The notes below the pieces were generated by a model. That model made no database searches, was not told the DNA's origin, and worked only from the letters and a program-made list of their open reading frames with translations. Both the position numbers and the translations under genes were made by a program. This document shows positions 1 through 5,333 of a DNA stretch of 5,812 nucleotides, one piece after another. The stretch's first letter is position 1. Each line of letters begins with the position of its first letter. This DNA is from Maricaulis sp963976135 (GTDB lineage Bacteria; Pseudomonadota; Alphaproteobacteria; Caulobacterales; Maricaulaceae). Location of the stretch: NCBI RefSeq assembly GCF_963976135.1, contig NZ_CAXBKN010000128.1:1-5812 (forward strand), read 5' to 3'.

Positions 1-185
1 TTCTGGCCATGGGTGATGATGTTGTAGCCGAGCCGCTCGATCTCCTCGCGCGGGAAGCCCTCATCGACCGTCTTGATCTCCTGCAGGCAGACAATGTCGG
101 GCTTGGCCTCCGTCAGCCAGTCGAGCGCGTTGGGCAGGCGGGCCTTGATGGAATTGACGTTCCAGGTTGCGAGGGTCAGGGTCAT
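1..185 (-). CDS. xthA: Exodeoxyribonuclease III, N-terminal part (cut by window edge)
   Basis: The reverse strand from ATG at 185 encodes 61 codons before the window ends. The reading begins MTLTLATWNVNSIKARL and continues through DIVCLQEIK to GYNIITHGQ. This is the N-terminus of the exonuclease III / AP endonuclease family (endonuclease/exonuclease/phosphatase fold). WNVNS carries the conserved Asn (N9) and LQEIK the metal-binding Glu (E36); both sit two residues later than E. coli N7 and E34. The enzyme cuts DNA 5' of abasic sites and removes 3' blocking groups in cytoplasmic base-excision repair. No strong Shine-Dalgarno sequence precedes the ATG; the start rests on family alignment. The C-terminal catalytic residues lie outside the window, so intactness cannot be judged. 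In relatives this gene is often near erpA; here three other genes separate them. Confidence 0.95.
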   Translation of the reverse strand, partial: MTLTLATWNVNSIKARLPNALDWLTEAKPDIVCLQEIKTVDEGFPREEIERLGYNIITHGQ

Positions 186-274
186 GGTGGTTCGCTTCGC
201 TTTGGCGGCAGAGGACCCGCACCTTAGGCGATTTGCGGCTGGAGTGAAGCCGCGGGCGGCACGAATGAACAGGG
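186..274. promoter_or_regulatory. Divergent intergenic spacer between xthA and the membrane-protein gene
   Basis: These 89 nt separate two divergently transcribed genes, so they should hold both promoters. I could not identify convincing -35/-10 pairs on either strand. The one visible structure is an inverted repeat, GCGGCT at 235-240 and AGCCGC at 248-253, with a 7-nt loop and no T-run, so it does not look like an intrinsic terminator. The regulatory role is inferred from gene orientation alone. Confidence 0.4.
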
Positions 275-655
275 ATGGGCAGACACGTGCAGGATGAAAG
301 CGACGAATTCGATACAGGCCCGGCGGCCGGACCGGGCCGGGCCTGGCTGATTTCCGCCAGCGTGGTGATTATCGCCTTCGGCTTCGCTTCCTCGGTGATG
401 TGGGAGACGGCCGGGCTGATGCTGGCTGGCGGCAGTCTGCCGCTGGCGGCTGTGGCCCTTGCGGTCTATTCGGCCTGCGGGCCGCTGGCGGCCCTGCTGG
501 CGCTGGCGATCGGCTGGTTGCGCTTTAATGGCGGCAAGCGGGGGTCGGCGTTGAAATGGATGATCGCGATCCCTGTGGTCTGGCTGATCGGCCTGTTGGG
601 CTGGCTGGCGGCGCTGCAGGCCTTTTGCGGCGGGGCGCTGGTCTGCTCGGCCTAA
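275..655 (+). CDS. Small three-helix membrane protein, function unknown
   Basis: A 126-codon frame with a hydrophilic, acidic N-terminus (about residues 1-20, including DESDEFD) followed by three likely transmembrane segments: about 24-44, 56-82 and 95-117. A short basic loop (NGGKRG, about 85-90) lies between the second and third, and the C-terminus is short with two Cys (118 and 124). By the positive-inside rule the basic loop should be cytoplasmic. I do not recognise the family and assign no function. The start is uncertain: AGGG directly abuts ATG 275 with no spacing, so GTG 287 is a possible alternative that loses only four residues. The stop codon (TAA, 653-655) overlaps the stop of the convergent nitroreductase. 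Third positions are G/C-rich and the hydrophobic pattern is coherent, which supports a real gene. Confidence 0.7.
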   Translation: MGRHVQDESDEFDTGPAAGPGRAWLISASVVIIAFGFASSVMWETAGLMLAGGSLPLAAVALAVYSACGPLAALLALAIGWLRFNGGKRGSALKWMIAIPVVWLIGLLGWLAALQAFCGGALVCSA

Positions 656-1338
656 AACCCGGCAAAACTCGCAAATTCATCGACATCCGCCCGCTCGGTG
701 CGCGTCGCATTGACCGGCGCGTCCGGGTCGCCATGGCCCAGGGCGATGCCGCAGAACAGGGTGAAGTCGGCTGGGATGCCCACGGCGGTCTTCACCGTTT
801 TGGGATAGATTGACCAGGCTTCCTGGGCGCATGTGGCCAGACCGGCCTCGGTGGCTGCGAGCAGGAAGGACTGGATGAACATGCCCAGATCCGACCATTG
901 GCCCGGCTGCATGTCCTTGTGGATCGACACGAACAGCCCGACCGGCGCGCCGAAGAATTCGAAATTGCGCGCGACATGGACAAGGCGCGCCATCTTGTCC
1001 TCGCGTGGAATCTCCATCGCGGCATAGACGGCCTCGCCGCAGGCAAAGCGCCGGGCGCGCCAGGGATCGATGATCGGTTTGGGATAGATCTGGTATTCCG
1101 GCTCGGGCTCGCCAAACGGGTGTTCCGCCTGGGTCGCCCTGACCGCATCGATCACGCGCTGGCGCGCTTCGCCGGTGACGACATGGACCTCCCAGGGCTG
1201 GAGATTGCCGCCCGACGGCGCGCGGCTCGCCAGCCGCAGCAGTTCGCGCACCTGGGCTTCGCTGACCGGCGTGTCGAGATAGGCGCGCGTGGAGATGCGG
1301 GCGGCGAGGGCGTCGCTGACGCCGAGCGGGGTTGTCAT
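652..1338 (-). CDS. Nitroreductase family protein (FMN-dependent oxidoreductase)
   Basis: From ATG 1338 this encodes 228 residues, a normal length for the family. The N-terminal ISTRAYLDTPVSE (about 15-27) contains the S/T-R FMN-phosphate contact typical of nitroreductases, and RAPSGGNLQPW (about 39-49) is the classic flavin-binding S-G-x-N-x-Q-P-W element. The C-terminal GIALGHGDPDAPVN...RTER is the other conserved family block. Members are homodimeric cytoplasmic flavoproteins that use NAD(P)H to reduce nitroaromatics, quinones or similar acceptors; the natural substrate cannot be read from sequence. A longer frame opens at TTG 1359, but it would overlap the upstream gene, so ATG 1338 is preferred; it lies 7 nt past the DUF1428 stop, consistent with co-transcription. 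No strong ribosome-binding site is visible, so translational coupling is possible. The gene ends in a 4-nt overlap with the convergent membrane-protein gene. Confidence 0.93.
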   Translation of the reverse strand: MTTPLGVSDALAARISTRAYLDTPVSEAQVRELLRLASRAPSGGNLQPWEVHVVTGEARQRVIDAVRATQAEHPFGEPEPEYQIYPKPIIDPWRARRFACGEAVYAAMEIPREDKMARLVHVARNFEFFGAPVGLFVSIHKDMQPGQWSDLGMFIQSFLLAATEAGLATCAQEAWSIYPKTVKTAVGIPADFTLFCGIALGHGDPDAPVNATRTERADVDEFASFAGF

Positions 1339-1345
1339 GTCGCGA

Positions 1346-1693
1346 TCAAATCTCGCCAAGCGGTTGAAAACTGCCGAAAATCATCCGTTTGCCGTCGAAG
1401 GGCATCGCGTCCGCCTTCATCCGAGGATCGGACATCATCTTTTCCATGGCGGCGTCGCATGTGGCCTTGTCAGGCCAGACAGCCCAGGAAAAGGTGACCG
1501 TCTCGTCTTCCTTCTTGTCCACCGCCAGCGGGAAAGAGGTGAGTTTGCCGTCCGGCACATCGACGCCCCAGCAATCGACGGCCTGCAGGGCACCGTATTC
1601 CTTCATCATGGTGACCATGGCTTCGCTGCTTTCCTCGAACGCCTTGCGATTGGCGTTGGGCACGGCTGCGACATAACCCTGAACATAAGCCAT
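1346..1693 (-). CDS. DUF1428 (YbaA-like) family protein
   Basis: A 115-residue protein starting MAYVQGYVAAVP. Recognisable family blocks are YGALQAVDCWGVDVPDGK (about 33-50), the ETVTFSWAVWP strand (about 64-74), KMMSDPRMK (about 85-93) and the C-terminal MPFDGKRMIFGSF (about 97-109). This matches the DUF1428 / E. coli YbaA family, small cytoplasmic proteins with a ferredoxin-like (dimeric alpha/beta barrel) fold and no established biochemical role. The frame stays open to 1798, but that extension would run into erpA; GGGAGGG at 1699-1705 lies 5 nt before ATG 1693 and 2 nt before the adjacent in-frame ATG 1696, so 1693 is favoured. The nitroreductase follows after 7 nt on the same strand, suggesting a two-gene unit. 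Whether the two cooperate is not known. Confidence 0.92.
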   Translation of the reverse strand: MAYVQGYVAAVPNANRKAFEESSEAMVTMMKEYGALQAVDCWGVDVPDGKLTSFPLAVDKKEDETVTFSWAVWPDKATCDAAMEKMMSDPRMKADAMPFDGKRMIFGSFQPLGEI

Positions 1694-1698
1694 CATTT

Positions 1699-1705
1699 CC
1701 CTCCC
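1699..1705 (-). promoter_or_regulatory. Ribosome-binding site deciding the DUF1428 start
   Basis: On the minus strand GGGAGGG precedes two tandem ATG codons (1696 and 1693). Spacing is 2 nt to the first and 5 nt to the second, which favours the second. It is the clearest Shine-Dalgarno sequence on the minus strand here and suggests the DUF1428/nitroreductase pair can start translation independently of erpA. Confidence 0.65.
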
Positions 1706-1715
1706 GCGTTGACAG

Positions 1716-1734
1716 GCTGGCAGCCTATGCCAGC
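1716..1734. repeat. Inverted repeat in the erpA-DUF1428 spacer
   Basis: GCTGGCA (1716-1722) and TGCCAGC (1728-1734) form perfect 7-bp arms around a 5-nt loop, inside the 61-nt spacer between the erpA stop and the DUF1428 start. A competing hairpin, AGGCT/AGCCT (1714-1718 and 1722-1726), overlaps it. No T-run follows on the minus strand, so a classical intrinsic terminator is unlikely. It could be an operator for DUF1428 and the nitroreductase, an mRNA processing hairpin, or chance in GC-rich DNA. Confidence 0.4.
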
Positions 1735-1754
1735 GCGAACCCGAGGGCGAGAGG

Positions 1755-2084
1755 TCAGACCGAAAAACTTGTGCCGCAACCGCAGGCGGCGGTGGCATTG
1801 GGATTGTGGATCTTGAAACTGGCGCCGATCAGCTCATCGACATAATCGATTTCCGAACCTTCCAGGAAGGGCAGGGAGGCCTCGTCGATCACCACTTTGG
1901 CGCCGTCGCGCTCAAGCAGGAGATCGTCCGGCTGCACCGCGCTGTCGAGGTCGAAGGTGTAGGAGAAGCCGGAGCAGCCGCCACCGACCACGCCGATGCG
2001 CAGCAGGCTCGCAGCCGCCTGGCTGGCGATGATGGTGTTGATCTGCCGGGCCGCATTGGCGGAAAGCGTCACAGATGTCGTCAT
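1755..2084 (-). CDS. erpA: Iron-sulfur cluster insertion protein ErpA (A-type carrier)
   Basis: ATG 2084 gives a 109-residue protein, the usual size for A-type Fe-S carriers. All three cluster-binding cysteines are present: C37 in VGGGCSGFSY and C101/C103 in ATAACGCGTSFSV at the C-terminus. The central blocks VVIDEASLPFLEGSEIDYVDELIGASFKIHNPNA are close to alphaproteobacterial ErpA. The protein accepts [2Fe-2S]/[4Fe-4S] clusters from the scaffold and passes them to apo-enzymes in the cytoplasm. The frame stays open upstream to 2222, but homology begins at MTTSVTLS, and a longer start would run into dgt. No strong Shine-Dalgarno sequence precedes the ATG. It is divergent from dgt across 83 nt. 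SufA or IscA are the alternative names; gene context (dgt, xthA) and sequence favour ErpA. Confidence 0.94.
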   Translation of the reverse strand: MTTSVTLSANAARQINTIIASQAAASLLRIGVVGGGCSGFSYTFDLDSAVQPDDLLLERDGAKVVIDEASLPFLEGSEIDYVDELIGASFKIHNPNATAACGCGTSFSV

Positions 2085-2167
2085 GATTGGGCCATATCCG
2101 GCGTTCAGTTTCAGGGCTTCTTGCTCTATATGGACCCGCACCGGCATTGATGAAAGGCCCAAGCGAC
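2085..2167. promoter_or_regulatory. Divergent erpA/dgt promoter region
   Basis: This 83-nt spacer lies between the erpA start (minus) and the dgt start (plus) and should contain both promoters. It is locally AT-richer around 2121-2132. TATATG at 2127-2132 could be a -10 element for dgt, with a weak TTCAGT at 2104-2109 spaced 17 nt upstream. On the opposite strand TATAGA (2130-2125) could serve erpA, so the two candidates overlap. Both -35 matches are poor, and the assignments are tentative. Confidence 0.4.
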
Positions 2168-3358
2168 ATGATGATAGCGGCCAATGACCGGTTTCGCGCG
2201 CCCTATGCGTGCCATCCGTCACAATCGCGCGGCCGGTTGTTCGCCCAGCCCGACAGCGCCATGCGCAACGCCTTCCAGCGCGATCGCGACCGAATTATTC
2301 ATTCCGGGGCCTTCCGGCGTTTGAAGGAGAAGACCCAGGTCTTCGTCGCCCATGAAGGCGATCAATACCGCACCCGGCTGACCCATTCGCTGGAAGTGGC
2401 GCAGATCGCGCGCACGCTGGCGCGGGCGCTGGGCGGCGATGAGGATCTCGCCGAGGCGCTGGCCCTGGCGCATGATCTCGGTCACCCGCCCTTCGGGCAT
2501 TCCGGCGAGCGGGTGCTGGCCGACAAGATGAAGGCGTTTGGCGGTTTCGACCACAATGCCCAGACCCTGCGTGTCGTCACCAAGCTGGAAGTGCGTTACC
2601 CGGAATTCGACGGGCTCAATCTGACCTGGGAAAGCCTGGAGGGCGTGGTCAAGCATAATGGCCCGCTCATGCCGGCCGGCGGTGACGGTTCCGGCCTCGC
2701 CTGGGCCTTCACCGATTATGAGGACTGGCGCTCGCTTGAGCTGCACACCCATGCCGGGCTGGAGGCCCAGATCGCGGCGCTGTCGGACGATATCGCCTAT
2801 AATAATCACGACCTTGATGATGGTCTGCGTTCCGGCCTGCTGGAGCTTGAACCGCTGCTCGACCTGCCTTTGCTGGGCGATATCTTCCGCCGCGTCGAGA
2901 CGCGCTGGCCCGATATCAAGCGCAATGTGATGATCCATGAAGCGGTGCGCGAACTGATCGGTTTGATGGTGGGCGATGTGCTCGAGGAGACGAAACGGCG
3001 TCTGGCCGAGGCGCAGCCGGCGAGTGCCGATGCCTTGCGCCAGCTGGACCAGCCCGTGGTCGCCTTTTCCGAGGACATGCTGGCGATCCTGGCGGCGTTG
3101 CGGCGGCATTTATTCGCCAATATGTACCGCCACTACAAGGTCAACCGCATGATGAGCCAGGGCCAGCGGGTGATGAGCGATCTGTTCGATCTCTATCTTG
3201 CCGACCCCGGCGTGCTGCCGCCGGATGTGCAGCGGGATATGGGCGAGGCCGGTTCGGCGCAGACAGCGCGGGCGGTTTGCGATTATATCGCCGGGATGAC
3301 CGACCGCTTTGCGGTCGAGGAGCATCGACGGCTGTTTACCGTGCAGGGATATTTCTGA
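2168..3358 (+). CDS. dgt: dGTP triphosphohydrolase-like HD-domain protein
   Basis: The 396-residue protein from ATG 2168 matches the type-2 deoxyguanosinetriphosphate triphosphohydrolase-like family of Alphaproteobacteria. The N-terminus FQRDRDRIIHSGAFRRLKEKTQVF (about 36-59) is the family signature. The HD metal site is complete: H73 in RTRLTHSLEVAQIAR, H102-D103 in LAHDLGHPPFGHSGE, and the distal Asp in LSDDIAYNNHDLDDG (207 or 208). Such enzymes cleave dNTPs to deoxynucleoside plus triphosphate, adjusting dNTP pools in the cytoplasm; the exact substrate preference is not readable here. Start choice: AAAGG at 2153-2157 stands 10 nt before ATG 2168, with an adjacent ATG at 2171. ATG 2150 and ATG 2087 also lie in frame but lack a ribosome site or cut into the erpA leader. 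A 115-nt gap follows, where related genomes commonly place argS. Confidence 0.94.
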   Translation: MMIAANDRFRAPYACHPSQSRGRLFAQPDSAMRNAFQRDRDRIIHSGAFRRLKEKTQVFVAHEGDQYRTRLTHSLEVAQIARTLARALGGDEDLAEALALAHDLGHPPFGHSGERVLADKMKAFGGFDHNAQTLRVVTKLEVRYPEFDGLNLTWESLEGVVKHNGPLMPAGGDGSGLAWAFTDYEDWRSLELHTHAGLEAQIAALSDDIAYNNHDLDDGLRSGLLELEPLLDLPLLGDIFRRVETRWPDIKRNVMIHEAVRELIGLMVGDVLEETKRRLAEAQPASADALRQLDQPVVAFSEDMLAILAALRRHLFANMYRHYKVNRMMSQGQRVMSDLFDLYLADPGVLPPDVQRDMGEAGSAQTARAVCDYIAGMTDRFAVEEHRRLFTVQGYF

Positions 3359-3473
3359 TGCGCCTTGTCTCACGGCCTGCGAGATCGGTAAGTGCATGGG
3401 ACAGACAATGTTATCGTGATGGGGTGCCGTGCGATTCGCGCGGCGCTGGATCATTGCCAGACGCCGGGATAAA
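3359..3473. other. Spacer between dgt and the SPOR gene, no convincing gene
   Basis: A 115-nt gap in an otherwise tightly packed strand. It contains a 39-codon frame (ATG 3358 to TGA 3477) that overlaps dgt as TGATG and the SPOR gene as ATGA. Its codons (AGA twice, ATA, GTA, GGA, TCA twice) and roughly even G/C third positions are unlike the neighbours, so I do not call it a gene. A GANTC site (GATTC, 3433-3437), the target of CcrM-type methylation in Alphaproteobacteria, lies inside. A promoter for the SPOR-nagZ-scpA unit could be here, but I see no good -35/-10 pair. I see no remnant of argS. Confidence 0.45.
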
Positions 3474-4313
3474 ATGACCGATCAGGACGACGACGCTCGC
3501 CTCGGAGCCTACGCACCACCGACTGACGAGTTCGCGACATTTGACGCGCGCGACGAGGATTCGCGCCGCGGCCCACTTCTTCTGGCCGCAGCCTTTGCCG
3601 TTTTCGTCCTGTTTCTCGGCGTGGTCTGGAGTGCCTATAATCAGGGCCTGCGCGAAAGTGGCCGCGATGGCGCGCCGCGCCTTCTGGCCAATAGCGAACC
3701 CTATCGCGAACGGCCGCTGGATCCCGGCGGTGTGCAGACGCCCGATACCGACATCGAGGTCTATGACCGGCTGAGCGGCGAGGACCACACCAATCAGGCC
3801 GTCACCACGCGGCCCGGACCGGAGGAGCCGCTTGATGAGAGCCGGCCCGCCTTGCGGATCGAGACCGTCACTGCTGATCAAACCGGTGTCCAGGACGCCC
3901 CGGACGCGAATCCTGCGCCCGATGTGACACCGCGTCAGGCTCCGGAACGTCCCGAGCCAGAGCGTGCACAGCCGCAGCCCGCCGAACCGGAAGCGCCGGC
4001 GCCCGTGCCTGCGCGCGACCCCGAACCGGCCCCGGCCGCGTCCAGGATCGCCGTCAATACCAGCGGCGAATGGGTGGTGCAGATCGCCTCCTTCCGCTCC
4101 CGGAACGATGCGGAAGCCGCCTGGCTGGCTTTTCGCACCCGTTTCTCCAGCATCGCCGCCGGTGTGGCACCGGATGTGGTTGAGGTCGATATTCCCAATC
4201 GTGGCATTTATTACCGCCTGCGCATTGCCGCCTTTACGAGCCGCGACTCCGCCGTCGACTATTGTGGCCGGTTGCAGGAGGGCGGACAGGATTGCCTGGT
4301 GGCGCGCCGATGA
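3474..4313 (+). CDS. SPOR-domain inner-membrane protein
   Basis: From ATG 3474 the protein has 279 residues with a bitopic layout. An acidic cytoplasmic N-terminus (about 1-32, MTDQDDDARLGAY...) leads to RRG and one transmembrane helix (about 34-55, PLLLAAAFAVFVLFLGVVWSAY). A long periplasmic linker follows, rich in Pro, Glu and Ala at about 150-190, and then a C-terminal SPOR domain (about 197-279, beginning SGEWVVQIASFRSRNDAEAAW). Two Cys (264 and 274) near the end could pair in the periplasm. SPOR domains bind glycan strands stripped of stem peptides at the division septum, so a role in division or septal wall remodelling is inferred, as for FtsN-like proteins. A GTG start at 3429 would add 15 residues and cannot be excluded, since no strong Shine-Dalgarno sequence precedes 3474. 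The gene overlaps nagZ by ATGA, so translation is probably coupled. Confidence 0.9.
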   Translation: MTDQDDDARLGAYAPPTDEFATFDARDEDSRRGPLLLAAAFAVFVLFLGVVWSAYNQGLRESGRDGAPRLLANSEPYRERPLDPGGVQTPDTDIEVYDRLSGEDHTNQAVTTRPGPEEPLDESRPALRIETVTADQTGVQDAPDANPAPDVTPRQAPERPEPERAQPQPAEPEAPAPVPARDPEPAPAASRIAVNTSGEWVVQIASFRSRNDAEAAWLAFRTRFSSIAAGVAPDVVEVDIPNRGIYYRLRIAAFTSRDSAVDYCGRLQEGGQDCLVARR

Positions 4314-5326
4314 GCGTGAGTGCCGCGATTTATGGCCTGTCGGGGCCCAAGCTCACGACGGTCGAGAAGGCTTTCTTCCGCGATGCCGATCCCTGGGGCT
4401 TCATCCTGTTCGCGCGCAATATCGACGGACCGAAACAGCTCACCCGTCTGACCGGCAGCCTGCGCGATGCGCTCGGCCGCGATGTGCCGATCCTGATCGA
4501 CCAGGAAGGCGGGCGCGTCGCCCGGCTGAAACCGCCGACCTGGCGCAAGGCGCCGCCGGCACAGGTGTTTGGCGATCTGTTCGAGCGCGAGCCGGAAGCG
4601 GCGATCGCGGCGGTGCGGCTCAATCATCGCCTGCTGGCGCATGAACTGCGCGGCGTCGGCGTCGATGTCGATTGCGCGCCGGTGCTCGATCTGCGCATTC
4701 CCGGCGCTGACGACATTATCGGCGACCGCGCCTTTGGCGAAACGCCGGACATCGTGGCCCTGCTGGGTCAGGCGGCGATGGACGGGCTGATGGCCGGCGG
4801 CGTTGCGCCGGTGATCAAGCATATTCCCGGTCATGGCCGTGCCGATGCCGACAGCCATCTCGCCCTGCCGCGCGTCACCGAGGAGCACGGCCTGCTGTCG
4901 GAAACCGATTTCGCCGCCTTCCGCAAGCTCAACAGGGCGGTGATGGCGATGACGGCGCATATTGTCTATGCCGATATCGATCCGGAAAACCCGGCGACCA
5001 CTTCGCCGGACGTGGTGGGTAATGTGATCCGCGGCGAGATCGGTTTCGACGGTTTCCTGATGACCGACGATCTCTCGATGAAGGCGCTGTCGGGCACATT
5101 CCGCCAGCGCGGCGAGGCCTCGATCCGCGCCGGCTGCGATATTCTGCTACACTGCAATGGCGATCGTGGCGAAATGCGCCAGGTGGCCGAAGCGGCGCCG
5201 CGCCTGGCGGGCAAGGCGCTGGAACGGGCCAAGCTCGCCGAGCAGGCGCGCGATGTGATCGAGGATTTCGACCCTGAAGCGGGCGAATCAGAGCTCAATG
5301 AGCTGCTGGAGCTGGCCAGACGGTGA
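4310..5326 (+). CDS. nagZ: Beta-N-acetylhexosaminidase NagZ (glycoside hydrolase family 3)
   Basis: A 338-residue single-domain GH3 protein, the usual NagZ length. Motifs in order are PWGFILFARNI (about 28-38), LIDQEGGRVARL (62-73), DCAPVLDL (121-128), GDRAFG (138-143), KHIPGHGRADADSH (170-183) and FLMTDDLSMKAL (249-260). The D181-x-H183 pair is the catalytic Asp-His dyad on the flexible loop typical of NagZ, and the TDDLSM Asp pair (253/254) includes the nucleophile. It removes N-acetylglucosamine from GlcNAc-1,6-anhydroMurNAc-peptides in the cytoplasm during peptidoglycan recycling. There is no signal peptide, as expected. The start ATG 4310 overlaps the SPOR stop as ATGA, with GGTGG at 4298-4302 as a weak ribosome site; the frame is open from 4262 but that part lies within the SPOR gene. 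scpA follows after 7 nt. Confidence 0.95.
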   Translation: MSVSAAIYGLSGPKLTTVEKAFFRDADPWGFILFARNIDGPKQLTRLTGSLRDALGRDVPILIDQEGGRVARLKPPTWRKAPPAQVFGDLFEREPEAAIAAVRLNHRLLAHELRGVGVDVDCAPVLDLRIPGADDIIGDRAFGETPDIVALLGQAAMDGLMAGGVAPVIKHIPGHGRADADSHLALPRVTEEHGLLSETDFAAFRKLNRAVMAMTAHIVYADIDPENPATTSPDVVGNVIRGEIGFDGFLMTDDLSMKALSGTFRQRGEASIRAGCDILLHCNGDRGEMRQVAEAAPRLAGKALERAKLAEQARDVIEDFDPEAGESELNELLELARR

Positions 5327-5329
5327 GGG
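5325..5329 (+). promoter_or_regulatory. Ribosome-binding site for the scpA GTG start
   Basis: GAGGG overlaps the nagZ stop codon (TGA, 5324-5326) and stands 4 nt before GTG 5334. With no in-frame ATG before the conserved domain, it supports the GTG as start and ties scpA translation to nagZ. Confidence 0.55.
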
Positions 5330-5333
5330 TGGC

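Noticed and set aside
235..253. GCGGCT/AGCCGC hairpin between xthA and the membrane gene as a terminator
   Set aside because: Both flanking genes are transcribed away from it, and there is no T-run, so a terminator makes no sense here. A 6-bp GC-rich repeat is easily found by chance.
1709..1714. Perfect TTGACA -35 hexamer on the plus strand
   Set aside because: No -10 element lies 16-18 nt downstream, and it points toward the end of erpA, where no plus-strand gene starts until dgt.
898..1816. Two plus-strand frames (898-1497 and 1289-1816) across the nitroreductase and DUF1428 genes
   Set aside because: Both are antisense to genes with clear family motifs, overlap each other, and show Arg/His-rich sequence without recognisable domains.
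2219..3109. 296-codon open frame on the minus strand inside dgt
   Set aside because: It is antisense to a well-supported dGTPase gene with all its HD motifs. High-GC coding DNA commonly yields long antisense frames, and the translation shows no recognisable domain.
3910..4040. Pro/Glu/Ala-rich stretch in the SPOR protein as a DNA tandem repeat
   Set aside because: The DNA shows no regular unit. It is a low-complexity periplasmic linker, which is usual in SPOR proteins.
3964..4644. 226-codon plus-strand frame spanning the SPOR-nagZ junction
   Set aside because: It is an out-of-frame reading of two genes supported by domain motifs. The product is Pro/Arg/Ala-rich low-complexity sequence.
4259..4960. 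233-codon open frame on the minus strand inside nagZ
   Set aside because: It is antisense to nagZ, whose catalytic motifs are complete. The translated product is rich in Arg, His and Gln with no domain, typical of a GC-rich shadow.
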